Assembly (NCBI GenBank): GCA_902628195.1
Contig: CACOLY010000005.1
Span: 1-64,000, forward strand
Reading direction: 5' to 3'
Source: an uncultured Pelagibacteraceae bacterium
Lineage (GTDB): Bacteria; Pseudomonadota; Alphaproteobacteria; Pelagibacterales; Pelagibacteraceae
Length of the DNA: 64,000 nucleotides
The notes below the pieces were generated by a model that saw nothing but the letters and a program-made list of their open reading frames with translations, was not told the origin of the DNA and did no database searches. Made by a program: the position numbers and the translations under genes. This document shows, in pieces, positions 9,691 through 20,470 of this stretch. How positions within the stretch are numbered: the stretch's first letter is position 1; each line of letters begins with the position of its first letter.

Positions 9691-10017
9691 ATGAAAATTT
9701 TAAAATTTTTATTAATCGTTTTTTTTATATCTATATCTAACTATAAAAATATTTTTGCTGATGAAGCTAAAATGAAAAAGGGATTAGAAATTTTTAATGA
9801 AACAGCTGCATGCGCTGCATGTCATATTTTAAAGGCAGCAGGTTCTGAGGGTAATATAGGACCGAATTTAGATACTGTAAGCATGACAATTGAGTCTGTT
9901 ACAGACATGGTTACTAATGGATTAGGAGTTATGCCGGCTTTTGGTGAAGGTGAAATTTTAACAAAAGAAGAAATAGAAATAGTATCCTATTATGTTGTTA
10001 ATGTAGCGGGAAAATAA
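9691..10017 (+). CDS. Exported c-type cytochrome (SorB-like partner)
   Basis: Signal peptide, CAACH heme motif, GPNLDTV, MPAFGEGE; immediately downstream of the sulfite dehydrogenase. Confidence 0.85.
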   Translation: MKILKFLLIVFFISISNYKNIFADEAKMKKGLEIFNETAACAACHILKAAGSEGNIGPNLDTVSMTIESVTDMVTNGLGVMPAFGEGEILTKEEIEIVSYYVVNVAGK

Positions 10018-10025
10018 TAATTAAT

Positions 10026-10054
10026 TTAACTTCCAGCCCGCCACTGGAAGTTAA
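10026..10054. terminator. Inverted repeat between convergent genes (ttaacttccag-cccgcca-ctggaagttaa), probable bidirectional terminator
   Basis: Perfect 11-bp stem with AT-rich flanks in the convergent gap. Confidence 0.6.
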
Positions 10055-10060
10055 TAAAAA

Positions 10061-10378
10061 TTATTGTCCTGGAGCTTTATATCCAATTTTACTTGCTTTT
10101 GCAGTTGCTTTACCAAAGTCGATAGCTTCTAACATCGTTAAATTATCAACTGCACCAGAAGCCTCTACAACTAATTTAATTGCAGCAAAATCATCAAAGC
10201 TTGGCACGTCTGTAACTACAATAAAATCATAAGAACCTCTTACAATATCCATGCTATGCATTTTTCCACCCATGGCCTCAGTAAGTTGTTTTACAACAGC
10301 TTTTCTGTCACTTGCTGGATCTTTAAGAAATCCTTGAAAAGCTTTTGCAGTATAATTTCCCATTATGTATGCTTTCAT
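10061..10378 (-). CDS. GYD-domain protein
   Basis: MGGKMHSMDIVRGSYDFIVVTDVPSFDDFAAIKLVVEASGAVDNLTMLEA. Confidence 0.8.
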   Translation of the reverse strand: MKAYIMGNYTAKAFQGFLKDPASDRKAVVKQLTEAMGGKMHSMDIVRGSYDFIVVTDVPSFDDFAAIKLVVEASGAVDNLTMLEAIDFGKATAKASKIGYKAPGQ

Positions 10379-10482
10379 ATTTACTTCTCCTTTTTATAAT
10401 CTCATTCTACTAACTAAATAAAAATGTTGATATGTTTTATTTGCATGCTAGACACAACCTCAAGTAATGCTAAATTAACATT

Positions 10483-11925
10483 ATGTACGAGAAATTTGGA
10501 CAATTTATCGATGGTAAATGGCAACAATCCTCTGACAAAGGAACTTATGAAGTTATTAATCCTGCAAATGAGGAAATTTTAGGCCACGCTTCAAAGGCAA
10601 CATCTAAAGATGTAGAGGTAGCATTACAATCTGCAGCAAAAGGACTTGAAGTTTGGAAGAGAACTGCTCCTTGGCAAAGGTCATATATCATAAGAAGAAT
10701 TGCAGACAAGATGAGAGAAAAACAAGATGTTTTAGCAAAATGGATGACACTTGAAGTTGGTAAACCTTTAGCTGAAGCTAAGGGCGAAATAGGTGGAGCT
10801 GCAGATATTTTTGAATGGAATGCTGAGGAGACAAAAAGAATTTATGGTCAGACTGTAGAAAGTAGATTTGAAGATACTAGAGTGCATGTTTATTATCAGC
10901 CTGTAGGTGTTGTAGCAGCGTTAACACCATGGAATTTCCCAGCTGTTTTATCAGCTAGAAAAATTTCAACTGCTTTAGCAGCTGGTTGCTCTGTTATAAT
11001 TAAACCAGATGTAATCACACCAGGCATAGTTATGGAAATGGTAGATATTTGTAGGGAATGTGGAGTACCTCCAGGTGTAGTTAATCTTTTATCAGGTGAT
11101 CCACCCAGTATAGCTCAACAATTAATTGCTTCAGATATAATAAAGAAAATTTCAATTACAGGATCTTCAAGAGTTGGAAAGCTTATATTAAAACAAGCTG
11201 CTGATAAAGTTCAAAGAGTTACGATGGAACTTAGCGGTCATTCACCTTTTATTGTATTTGATGATGCGGATATTAAAAAAGCAGCAGATATGGCAATCTC
11301 AGCAAAGTTCAGAAACAATGGACAAGTATGTATATCTCCAAATAGATTTTATATTCATGAAAGTAAAAAAGATGAGTTTGTAAATTTATTCGTAGACAAA
11401 ACAAAAAAATTGAAAATCGGTGATGGTATGGATCCAAATACACAATTAGGTCCATTAACAACAAAGAAAAGATTAAATGAAATTGAAGAGTTAGTTGAAA
11501 AAACCAAGCGAGAGGGTGCTAAAGTTTTGTTAGGGGGAAAAAGACCAGCTGGATTTAACAAAGGGTTTTTTTACGAACCAACAATATTTGATGATGTAAA
11601 AGATGATTATACAATTATGAAACAAGAACCTTTTGGACCATTGGTACCAATGCTCTCATTTAAATCATTCGATGAAGTCATTGAAAGAGCAAATAATCAT
11701 GAACTTGGTTTATGTAGTTATGTTTGTACCAATTCAATGGAAAAAGCACATCTAGCTTCTGAAAGATTAGAAACAGGAACTGTAGGAGTAAACACAGGTA
11801 TGATTGCAGTTGCAGAAGCACCTTTTGGGGGAATAAAACAAAGTGGATATGGAAGAGAGGGTGGCTCTGAAGCTATAAAAGATTATTTAAATGTGAAATA
11901 CACCCATATGGGATTGAAAGGATAG
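10483..11925 (+). CDS. NAD(P)-dependent aldehyde dehydrogenase, succinate-semialdehyde DH type
   Basis: TPWNFPAVLSARKISTALAAGC, ITGSSRVGK, MELSGHSPFIVF, NNGQVCISPNR, EPFGPLVP. Confidence 0.9.
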   Translation: MYEKFGQFIDGKWQQSSDKGTYEVINPANEEILGHASKATSKDVEVALQSAAKGLEVWKRTAPWQRSYIIRRIADKMREKQDVLAKWMTLEVGKPLAEAKGEIGGAADIFEWNAEETKRIYGQTVESRFEDTRVHVYYQPVGVVAALTPWNFPAVLSARKISTALAAGCSVIIKPDVITPGIVMEMVDICRECGVPPGVVNLLSGDPPSIAQQLIASDIIKKISITGSSRVGKLILKQAADKVQRVTMELSGHSPFIVFDDADIKKAADMAISAKFRNNGQVCISPNRFYIHESKKDEFVNLFVDKTKKLKIGDGMDPNTQLGPLTTKKRLNEIEELVEKTKREGAKVLLGGKRPAGFNKGFFYEPTIFDDVKDDYTIMKQEPFGPLVPMLSFKSFDEVIERANNHELGLCSYVCTNSMEKAHLASERLETGTVGVNTGMIAVAEAPFGGIKQSGYGREGGSEAIKDYLNVKYTHMGLKG

Positions 11926-11929
11926 TAAA

Positions 11930-12778
11930 ATGAAATTATTGAGAATAGGTGAAATAGGATCAGAGAAACCTGCATTAATAGATAATCAAAATAAATACAG
12001 AGATTTATCATCAATTATAAAAGATCTAAATCCTGATACTTTAAATTTTGAAACACTAGATAAGATAAAAAATATAGATGCATCTAAACTTTCAGAATTA
12101 AATTCAAACTTAAGAATTGGTGCATGTGTATCGGCACCATCAAAATTTATTGGAATTGGTTTAAATTTTAAAGATCATGCAGAAGAACAAAATTTACCAA
12201 TTCCAAAAGAACCAATTATTTTTTCAAAATTTACTAGCTGCATTACAGGACCTAATGATCCAATTATTGTACCAAAAGGATCTACACATACTGATTGGGA
12301 AGTAGAATTAGGATTTGTAATTGGAAAAAAAGCTGTCAACGTAAGTATTGAACAAGCTTTAGATCATGTATTAGGTTTTTTCTTAGTAAATGATGTTAGT
12401 GAAAGAAATTATCAAAAAAATAAGGGATTAACTTGGGATAAAGGAAAAGGATTTGATACTTTTGGACCAATTGGCCCTTACATTGTTACTAAAGATGAAC
12501 TTCCAGATTTTCAAAAATTAAATATGTTTTTGGATGTTAATGGAAAAAGAATGCAAACAGGAAATACTGAAAAAATGATATTTGATGTAAAAACTTTAGT
12601 ATCTTACATGAGCTCATGTATGAGTTTGCATCCAGGTGATATTTGTTGTACTGGAACGCCTCCTGGAGTCGGGGAAAATATGAAACCTCCATATTTTTTA
12701 AAAGGTGGAGAAGAGGTTGTCTTAGGAATTGACAAACTGGGTCAACAAAAACATCAAGTTGTTCCTTATAATGAATAA
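11930..12778 (+). CDS. Fumarylacetoacetate hydrolase family protein
   Basis: IGIGLNFKDHAEEQNLPIPKEPIIFSKFTSCITGPNDPI ... DWEVELGFVIGKKA ... CTGTPPGVG. Confidence 0.92.
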   Translation: MKLLRIGEIGSEKPALIDNQNKYRDLSSIIKDLNPDTLNFETLDKIKNIDASKLSELNSNLRIGACVSAPSKFIGIGLNFKDHAEEQNLPIPKEPIIFSKFTSCITGPNDPIIVPKGSTHTDWEVELGFVIGKKAVNVSIEQALDHVLGFFLVNDVSERNYQKNKGLTWDKGKGFDTFGPIGPYIVTKDELPDFQKLNMFLDVNGKRMQTGNTEKMIFDVKTLVSYMSSCMSLHPGDICCTGTPPGVGENMKPPYFLKGGEEVVLGIDKLGQQKHQVVPYNE

Positions 12779-15465
12779 TGCAAAAAAGAGATTTATATTA
12801 CGAGAGAATACCTACTAAACTTCTCAGAGATGATGTTAGATATATAGGAAATGTATTAGGAAAAGTTATCAAAGATCAAGAAGGTCAAAATTTTTTTAAA
12901 TTAGTTGAAAAAGTAAGAAAACTATCTAAAGCTAATAAAAAAAGTTTAAAAACCCATCAAACAAATAAAAAAGTAATAAAAGCTATTAAAAATCTAAGTC
13001 CGAAAAATACATTTAAATTAACAAGAGCATTCACTCATTTTATGAATTTTATAAATTTAGCTGAGTTAATAGATGCATCAAGAAGTTTAAATGAATATGA
13101 AAATAATAAGAAAAAAATTGCAAATAACAATTTGTTTATCGAAGAGATTTTTGAAAACCTGTTCAAAAAAAAAAATATTTCAAAAAATAAAATTTATGAT
13201 ACAGCAAAAAATCTAAACATTGGTATTGTTTTAACAGCTCATCCAACTGAGGTGAAAAGAAGAACATTAATTCAGAAATACCACACAATAATAGAAATTC
13301 TTGAACAACGAAACCTATTCAAAAATTTTCCAGCAAAATTAAAAATGATAAACAAAAAATTATTTGATGAACTTACAATAATTTGGAATACAGATGACCT
13401 AAAAAGGGTTAAACCATCACCATATGATGAAGCTAGATGGGGACTAGCAATTATAGAAGATAGTCTTTGGGATACAGTGCCCAAAGTTTATAGGAGACTA
13501 AATTCTATTTTTGCTCAAAATATGAAAAAAAATCTTCCAAAAAACTTTAATCCAATTGAATTTGGATCATGGATGGGTGGTGATAGAGATGGAAATCCTA
13601 ATGTAACTGCAGATGTAACTAGAAAAGTAATTTTACTATCAAGATGGGAAGCAGCTAAATTATATGAAAAAGCTTTAACTAAAATTATTAGATCCTACTC
13701 AATGGAAAAGTGTTCAAAAAAAATTCAAAATAAAGTTGGTAAATCTTTTGAACCATATAGAGTTTTTTTGAGACCTTTAAGAGATAAAATGAGAGTGACA
13801 CATAGATCAATTGAACAGCACTTAGTAAATAAAAAATCCTTAGATCAAAAGAAATTACTTCATTCAAGAGAAGAAATACTAAAACCACTAAGAATTGTAA
13901 GAGAATCTTTAGAACAGAATCAAAATGAAAATATAGCCAGTGGTGAGTTGTTAGATTTAATGAGAAGAGCAAAATGTTTTGGTATAAATCTTGCAAGACT
14001 GGATATTAGGCAAGAGTCATCAAGACACAGTCAATTAGTATTTGAATTTATAAAAAAAAGATACAAAAAAAATTATTACAAGATGAGTGAAAAAGAAAAG
14101 ATTCAATTTTTCAAATTTCAATTAAAATCTAAAAAAAAACAAATCAATAATTTCAAATTTAAGAATAAAGAAAATAAAGAAGTTTGGTCAACTTTTAAAA
14201 TTTTAGCAAATGAGCCCCCTGAATGCTTAGGAGCTTACGTTATCTCTATGACAACATCAGCATCAGATATTTTATCTGTATCTTTTTTACAAAAAGAAGC
14301 AAACATTAGAAACAAATTAAGAGTAGTTCCGTTATTCGAAACATTAGAAGATTTAATTAATGCCAAGGAAATAATGAAAAATTTATTTACACAAAATTGG
14401 TATAGAAAATTAATTCAAAATAAACAAGAAGTTATGATTGGATATTCTGACTCAAGTAAAGATGCTGGCAAAATTTGTGCAAGTTGGCACCAATATAAAG
14501 CTCAGGAAGATATAATTAAATTAGGCAAGAAACATAATATCAAAATAACATTTTTTCATGGTAGAGGCGGATCTGCTGGTCGAGGTGGTGGACCCATCCA
14601 AGCAACACTGAGATCTCAGCCTCCACATTCGGTAAATGGAAAGATAAGAATTACTGACCAAGGAGAAGTAATTCAGCAAAAATATGGATACGAACCAATG
14701 GCTAAATATAATTTATGTAGTTACATAGGTGCTGTTACTGAGGCAACATTAAACCCACCAGCTCATCCAAAAAAAAATTGGAGATCATTAATCGAAAAAA
14801 TGTCAGATATATCTAAAAGTTCATATAGAAAAAATATTAATCAAAACTCTGATTTTATAAAATATTTTGAAACTGTTACTCCACACAAGGCGCTAGGAAA
14901 ACTCTCAATTGGATCAAGACCTTCCAAAAGAAAAAATGTTGATAATATAAAAAGTTTAAGAGCAATTCCTTGGGTTTTTGCATGGACACAGATTAGATTA
15001 ATGTTACCAGCTTGGTTAGGAAGTGCTGAAGCACTTAGATATGCTTACATTAAAGAATTTAGAAAAACTTTATATGATATGGAAAGAAAATGGCCCTTCT
15101 TTAATTCTATGCTTGATATGTTAGATATGGTTATATCAAAAGCAGATCCAGAAATATCTAAAATTTATGAAGAATATCTTGCAGATGAGAGTTTAAAAAG
15201 AGTTGGTAAAAAATTGAGATTTCAATTTGATGTTATTAAAAATTTAAATAAGAAAATTACACCTAAAGAAATAATGAACTCAAGAAAACAATTCAGAAAA
15301 TCAGTAATTGTAAGAAATATATATTCAGAAGTTTTAAATATCATTCAGCCTATAGTTATTAAAAAATTAAAAAGTAATTTAAATTCTCAAAATAAAAAAT
15401 ATTTAAATGATGCTTTATTAACTTCAATTGCAGGCATATCTGCTGCGATGAAAAATACTGGTTAA
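12778..15465 (+). CDS. ppc: Phosphoenolpyruvate carboxylase
   Basis: VLTAHPTEVKRRT, FGSWMGGDRDGNPNVT, GYSDSSKDAG, FFHGRGGSAGRGGGP. Confidence 0.96.
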   Translation: MQKRDLYYERIPTKLLRDDVRYIGNVLGKVIKDQEGQNFFKLVEKVRKLSKANKKSLKTHQTNKKVIKAIKNLSPKNTFKLTRAFTHFMNFINLAELIDASRSLNEYENNKKKIANNNLFIEEIFENLFKKKNISKNKIYDTAKNLNIGIVLTAHPTEVKRRTLIQKYHTIIEILEQRNLFKNFPAKLKMINKKLFDELTIIWNTDDLKRVKPSPYDEARWGLAIIEDSLWDTVPKVYRRLNSIFAQNMKKNLPKNFNPIEFGSWMGGDRDGNPNVTADVTRKVILLSRWEAAKLYEKALTKIIRSYSMEKCSKKIQNKVGKSFEPYRVFLRPLRDKMRVTHRSIEQHLVNKKSLDQKKLLHSREEILKPLRIVRESLEQNQNENIASGELLDLMRRAKCFGINLARLDIRQESSRHSQLVFEFIKKRYKKNYYKMSEKEKIQFFKFQLKSKKKQINNFKFKNKENKEVWSTFKILANEPPECLGAYVISMTTSASDILSVSFLQKEANIRNKLRVVPLFETLEDLINAKEIMKNLFTQNWYRKLIQNKQEVMIGYSDSSKDAGKICASWHQYKAQEDIIKLGKKHNIKITFFHGRGGSAGRGGGPIQATLRSQPPHSVNGKIRITDQGEVIQQKYGYEPMAKYNLCSYIGAVTEATLNPPAHPKKNWRSLIEKMSDISKSSYRKNINQNSDFIKYFETVTPHKALGKLSIGSRPSKRKNVDNIKSLRAIPWVFAWTQIRLMLPAWLGSAEALRYAYIKEFRKTLYDMERKWPFFNSMLDMLDMVISKADPEISKIYEEYLADESLKRVGKKLRFQFDVIKNLNKKITPKEIMNSRKQFRKSVIVRNIYSEVLNIIQPIVIKKLKSNLNSQNKKYLNDALLTSIAGISAAMKNTG

Positions 15466-15466
15466 G

Positions 15467-16174
15467 ATGATAGAATTAGTTATAGCTTTTGGTGCAGGAT
15501 TGATAAGTTTTTTGTCTCCTTGTGTTTTACCATTAATACCTGGTTATATTTCTTATATTTCAGGTAGTTCAATTAATGAATTGTTAGAAAAAAAAAATGT
15601 TAACTTAATACCAATAATTTTGTTTACTGTTGGTTTTTCTATAGTTTTTATTGTTTTTGGTGCGGCGTCCACATTTATTGGTCAAATTCTTTTAAAAAAT
15701 TCATATGAACTACGAGTAGCCGCAGGTTTAATTATTATTGTTTTATCTCTTCATATTTTGGGTGTTATAAATCTTAAATTTTTAAATTATGAAAAAAGAA
15801 TTCAAACAAATTTTAGTAAAAATTTATTTAGCCCGATTTTGATCGGTATGGCTTTTGCGTTTGGATGGACCCCTTGCATCGGTCCTATTCTTGGGTCAAT
15901 TTTAGTGTTAGCAGCTACAGAAGAGAATTTGACAAGAGGTATATTGTTATTATTTTTTTACTCTGCTGGTTTAGCTATACCTTTTATTCTTTCAGGATAT
16001 TTAATTCAAAAATTTTTGATATTCTCAAAAAATTTTAAGAAAAATGTAAATCGAGTATCAAAAATAGGTGGAGTTATTTTGTTAATCACTGGTATTTTAA
16101 TAATTACAAATCATTTACAAGCTTTAGGATATTATTTACTTGATGTATTACCTTTTTTACAAAACTTTGGTTAA
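15467..16174 (+). CDS. ccdA: CcdA-type cytochrome c biogenesis / thiol-disulfide transmembrane protein
   Basis: FGAGLISFLSPCVLPLIPGYISYISG ... AFGWTPCIGPILGSILVLA. Confidence 0.92.
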   Translation: MIELVIAFGAGLISFLSPCVLPLIPGYISYISGSSINELLEKKNVNLIPIILFTVGFSIVFIVFGAASTFIGQILLKNSYELRVAAGLIIIVLSLHILGVINLKFLNYEKRIQTNFSKNLFSPILIGMAFAFGWTPCIGPILGSILVLAATEENLTRGILLLFFYSAGLAIPFILSGYLIQKFLIFSKNFKKNVNRVSKIGGVILLITGILIITNHLQALGYYLLDVLPFLQNFG

Positions 16175-16181
16175 TTAATTT

Positions 16182-16763
16182 ATGAAAATTTATCAAATAG
16201 ATTCAAGTGCAAGAAAAGACGGCTCAACCTCTCGTGCTTTAGCTAAAAAATTACTAAATAAAATAAAAGAACCAAATGATGAAGTTATATACAGAGATCT
16301 AAATGATGAAATGGTTTTTGTAACTGGATTAACAGAGTCTGGAATGAATATTGCTGAAAAAGATCAAAATGAAAATCATAAAAAAATGTTTGAGCTTTCA
16401 AATCAATTAGTGGAAGAGCTTAAAGTGAGTGACATAATTATAATTTCCGCACCAATTTATAATTATGGACCACCTGCAACTTTAAAAGCATGGTCAGATC
16501 TTGTAGCTAGAGTTGGTGAAACATTTAAATTTAAACCTAATGGAAGACGAGAGGGACTATTAAAAAATAAAAAAGCTTATTTAGTAATTACTTCCGGAGG
16601 GACTAAACTAAATAGTAAAGAGGATTTTTTAACACCTTGGTTAAGGTTTATATTAAATTTTTTTGGTATTGAGGAAGTACAAGTTATTAGTGCTGATCAG
16701 ATGGCGTTAGATTATGATAAATCTATTAAAGAAGCAGAAAAACAAATAGAAAATATTAAATAA
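16182..16763 (+). CDS. FMN-dependent NADH-azoreductase-like flavodoxin-fold protein
   Basis: DSSARKDGSTSRALAKKLL, IIISAPIYNYGPPATLKAWSDLVARVGETFKF, LVITSGG. Confidence 0.87.
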   Translation: MKIYQIDSSARKDGSTSRALAKKLLNKIKEPNDEVIYRDLNDEMVFVTGLTESGMNIAEKDQNENHKKMFELSNQLVEELKVSDIIIISAPIYNYGPPATLKAWSDLVARVGETFKFKPNGRREGLLKNKKAYLVITSGGTKLNSKEDFLTPWLRFILNFFGIEEVQVISADQMALDYDKSIKEAEKQIENIK

Positions 16764-18074
16764 TTATTTTTTTTGAAAAATCTTTAAATCTTTTAATAAC
16801 AAAAAAGAAAATATTAGATAAAGTCCAGATGTTTGAAACATTAATCTATCTAATGTTACACTTATATACCACTCATATTCGCTAAAACCTAAAAAAACAA
16901 CAAATATAAAAGTTAAATTTAAAATTAAACAACTGCTTACATACATAAATAATTTTTCATACTTCTTGATAAAAATTAAATAAACTAATAAAGAAAATAA
17001 AGTTAATAACCATAGTGGATATTTTATAAAAGAAATCATTACACCCTCAGAAATTTTTAAAATTTTGATAAATAAAATTTCAGGATTATTTAAAAGATTG
17101 AATAGTTCTATAAAATTATTATGCGGAAATCCATGAATTCCAATTAGATACTTTTGCAATATAATTTGTAGAATTAAAAGAAAAGCCATGAATAGAAAAA
17201 AATAAATTTTAGTTAAAAATTTTATATTAATGAAATAAATTAATAAGAATCCAAAAATTATAAAATAAACAACTCCCTCATCTTTAAACCAGCAATTGAT
17301 ATATAATATTAAAAGAATTAATGAAATAAGATTAAAGTTTTTAGGATTGTTAAAATCAATCAATAAAACATATCTGATTGCTACAATGATGGTAGTAAAA
17401 ATTAAATATTCTTGATACCCTCCAAACAAATAAGGTTCAAAAGAAATTAAGATTAAAAATAAAATTATTAATATTTTAAGTTTTTTGTTATTTAAACTTA
17501 AATTATTGATTATCAAAAAAATTGATAGAATGTAAAAATATGGCTGAAAGTATCTTCCAAAATATTCCAAATTAAGAATTGAATTCTTCCAAAAAAAAGC
17601 CCAAATATATGATCCTAAATGAGGATATTCTGGATGCGAAGGTACTTCCTTAACAGCTTGAATATCATAACCATTATAAAAAATTAGTACTTTTTCTAGC
17701 CACATATGTCCATCAGACTCAAGTCTTAGATTTTGAGCAAGATAAGAAAAAATTGACAATACAATTAATAAAAATAAAAAAGAAAATATAATATTTTCGT
17801 CATCAAATTTTTTACGTAATTTTTTATAGTTAAATAAAATAAAGACTACGGCTAAAACAAAATAAATTTTGAAAAAGAAAATTAAATTAATACCGGTAAA
17901 AGAAAGTAAGAGACTTAGGTAAAGAAAGAAAATAATATTAATTGTATGAGCATCGATGATATTAAATGTTTTTTTTGATCCTATAGAATTGTTTAAAATC
18001 TTTGGTGTAAATGGAAAAGAAAAAATAGTTAGAAATATGATTAATTGACAGAGAATTGAAAATATTTCAATCAT
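16764..18074 (-). CDS. Polytopic membrane protein, possibly glycosyltransferase-like
   Basis: About 10 hydrophobic segments; no soluble domain recognised. Confidence 0.55.
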   Translation of the reverse strand: MIEIFSILCQLIIFLTIFSFPFTPKILNNSIGSKKTFNIIDAHTINIIFFLYLSLLLSFTGINLIFFFKIYFVLAVVFILFNYKKLRKKFDDENIIFSFLFLLIVLSIFSYLAQNLRLESDGHMWLEKVLIFYNGYDIQAVKEVPSHPEYPHLGSYIWAFFWKNSILNLEYFGRYFQPYFYILSIFLIINNLSLNNKKLKILIILFLILISFEPYLFGGYQEYLIFTTIIVAIRYVLLIDFNNPKNFNLISLILLILYINCWFKDEGVVYFIIFGFLLIYFINIKFLTKIYFFLFMAFLLILQIILQKYLIGIHGFPHNNFIELFNLLNNPEILFIKILKISEGVMISFIKYPLWLLTLFSLLVYLIFIKKYEKLFMYVSSCLILNLTFIFVVFLGFSEYEWYISVTLDRLMFQTSGLYLIFSFLLLKDLKIFQKK

Positions 18075-18492
18075 TTAGCTCAAATAGGTAACAATTATTA
18101 TATTTGATTTTAATTTTGTAATTACTTAAAAAGTCATATTTGCCATTAAAAATATTTTCATCATTTTGACTTTGATAATTCAAAATCATCAGAAATTTTG
18201 TTTTTTTGGAGTCTGTTTTTGTTTTATTGAATAATCTTTCTGGGGTAACAAAATTCTGATCATTAATGAGATTAATTTCTTCTTTTTCTAAATCAAATTT
18301 TTTTGAGGCAAAATTATAAAAACCCCAACTTTCATTTTCACAAAACCCATAGTTTTGTTCCATTCTTTTTTCATAATTCCAATTTAATAATGAATAAAAA
18401 TTATAAGGGGTATTAAAAAATTTTAATACTATCAGCGAAATAATTATAAAAAAAAAAATTATTTTAATTTTATTTCGATCAAGTGATTTCAT
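18067..18492 (-). CDS. Hypothetical single-TM protein
   Basis: N-terminal hydrophobic anchor then hydrophilic domain; overlaps the following membrane-protein gene. Confidence 0.5.
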   Translation of the reverse strand: MKSLDRNKIKIIFFFIIISLIVLKFFNTPYNFYSLLNWNYEKRMEQNYGFCENESWGFYNFASKKFDLEKEEINLINDQNFVTPERLFNKTKTDSKKTKFLMILNYQSQNDENIFNGKYDFLSNYKIKIKYNNCYLFELND

Positions 18493-18496
18493 TTAT

Positions 18497-19597
18497 TTAA
18501 AGACCAAATTTTCTTGCTAAATGTTTTAATTTTCCTTCAGTACTATCGTAATCAATATAACATCCTTGTAAAAATCTCTCTCCATCTTTAGTGTCAAAAG
18601 ATGTCCTTCCATGTAATAAACGATAATTATCCATCATTAAGAGATCTCCAGGCATTAATTTAAATTCAATTCTATATTTTTCAGAATTATATAATTCTGA
18701 AATTTTATTTCTTGCTGAATAATACAGTTCTAACTTTTCTTTTTCCATTAACGGAACAAAATCTAGTCTAGGACTAAATCTTACTTGTCTAAATTCTTTA
18801 TTTTCATCTAGTTGAATCATTTCTGCCCAATCTTCTAAAATTACACTTTCGTCAACAAATTGAAATCTTACTTTGGTTTGTGTTAAAATTTCATAATATT
18901 TTGGAAAATCTTTTTTTAATTTTTCTGTAACCGTATAACCATCTACTAATGTAGATAAACCTCCTTGAACTTCGTTAGTGATACAATGTAGCATTTGAAT
19001 ACATGGCACAGGATTACGGTAAGGGTTGTCCGTATGTGGCGCCAGTGGCAATGACGTATATGCTAAATCATTTGGGTTAGGTTTTGATTTAACATCAAAA
19101 TATTCACCAAAATTTGTTCTTCTAATACTACCAATTGAATTTGCAAAATTAATAATGAAATTATTTTTGGTTGGAACTTCTTTAAAAATTACAAAACCAT
19201 ATTTATAAAAACTTACTAAAGCATCATACATTTCTTTTTCTTCAAAAATATTTTTTTTAAAATAAAAATTATTTAAATCTTTTAATGAAGCGTCCCATTC
19301 AATCTTTTTAATAAATTTTACTTCATTTTTATTTGAGAATTCTTTAAGAATGTTTTTTACATTTAATTTAGTATGTGAACCATCTTTGAATGTAACTTCT
19401 AAAAAATCATTTGATAATTCAAGGTGTTTGATTTCCACATTTTTTTTTAGTTCAGTTGGATCAAAAAGTCTTTGTTGAGTTCCTTTATCTACAAATTTTT
19501 CTCCATTAACCCTTTCTCTAAGCCAAAAAGGATGAATTTCTTTTTTTAATCCCTCATTCTCAAAAAAAACTTTATTTTCTAATAATTCAATTTTCAT
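18497..19597 (-). CDS. Gamma-butyrobetaine hydroxylase-like / TauD-family 2-oxoglutarate dioxygenase
   Basis: N-terminal KEIHPFWLRERVNGEKFVDKGTQQRLFDP (GBBH-like N domain) plus PLAPHTDNPYRNPVPCIQMLHC and MMDNYRLLHGRTSF. Confidence 0.85.
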   Translation of the reverse strand: MKIELLENKVFFENEGLKKEIHPFWLRERVNGEKFVDKGTQQRLFDPTELKKNVEIKHLELSNDFLEVTFKDGSHTKLNVKNILKEFSNKNEVKFIKKIEWDASLKDLNNFYFKKNIFEEKEMYDALVSFYKYGFVIFKEVPTKNNFIINFANSIGSIRRTNFGEYFDVKSKPNPNDLAYTSLPLAPHTDNPYRNPVPCIQMLHCITNEVQGGLSTLVDGYTVTEKLKKDFPKYYEILTQTKVRFQFVDESVILEDWAEMIQLDENKEFRQVRFSPRLDFVPLMEKEKLELYYSARNKISELYNSEKYRIEFKLMPGDLLMMDNYRLLHGRTSFDTKDGERFLQGCYIDYDSTEGKLKHLARKFGL

Positions 19598-19663
19598 GCT
19601 TAATATCAATGATTATTTAAAATTTTGCTTTAATCAATACTAATTAAACTGTATTAGTCTCGT

Positions 19664-20470
19664 GTGTTAAAATTAAAATCTTCAGATTATAAAAAATACT
19701 CAAAATTTCTTAGTAATTTAGCTAATAAATTAACTAAATTTTATTACACAAAGCTTAATAAGCCATTTAAAGTTACCAATAAATTAAATGGTAGAGGATA
19801 CGATCCAGTTACCAGTGCTGATAAAGCCTTTGAAAGATTTATTAGAAATCAAATTAGAAAAAAATTTCCCAATCATCAAATAATAGGAGAAGAGCTAGGT
19901 AACAAAAAATCAAAAAGTGATTATTCTTGGGTTATAGATCCAATTGATGGTACCCGATCATTTGTTATTGGTAATCCAACATGGAGTAATTTAATATCTT
20001 TAAATTACAAAGGATATCCAGTTTTAGGCCTTGCAAATTTTCCAATTCTTAAAAAATATTATTATAACAAATCAGAAAAAAATGCTTATGTTTGTGAAAA
20101 TGGAAAAAAAACAAAAATAAAAGTTAATAACAAAGTTTCTTTTTCAAATATAAAATTATCAGCAGGTTTTCATGGGGTACTTACATTAAATCAGCAAAAA
20201 AAAATTCCACAAATTTTAAAAAGAATGCAATTTCCTTGCTCAGATGCTTTAAGCTATTCGCATTTTGCTGAAGGTAAACTTGATGCTGTTCTTCAGTGTG
20301 GAAACAAAATCTGGGATATTCACGCTTTAATACCAATCATTAAAGCTGCTGGAGGTATAGTGACAACTTGGAAAAATGATAATCCAAAAAAAGCTGGAAA
20401 CATAGTTTGTTCAGCAAATAAAAAGATTCACAATAAAATTATAAAAATTTTAAAACCTGTTTCTAAGTAG
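19664..20470 (+). CDS. Inositol-monophosphatase family, probable histidinol-phosphatase
   Basis: PVTSADKAFERFIR, IGEELGN, WVIDPIDGTRSFVIGNPTWSNLISL, KIWDIHALIPIIKAAGG; TTG/GTG-type start. Confidence 0.85.
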   Translation: MLKLKSSDYKKYSKFLSNLANKLTKFYYTKLNKPFKVTNKLNGRGYDPVTSADKAFERFIRNQIRKKFPNHQIIGEELGNKKSKSDYSWVIDPIDGTRSFVIGNPTWSNLISLNYKGYPVLGLANFPILKKYYYNKSEKNAYVCENGKKTKIKVNNKVSFSNIKLSAGFHGVLTLNQQKKIPQILKRMQFPCSDALSYSHFAEGKLDAVLQCGNKIWDIHALIPIIKAAGGIVTTWKNDNPKKAGNIVCSANKKIHNKIIKILKPVSK

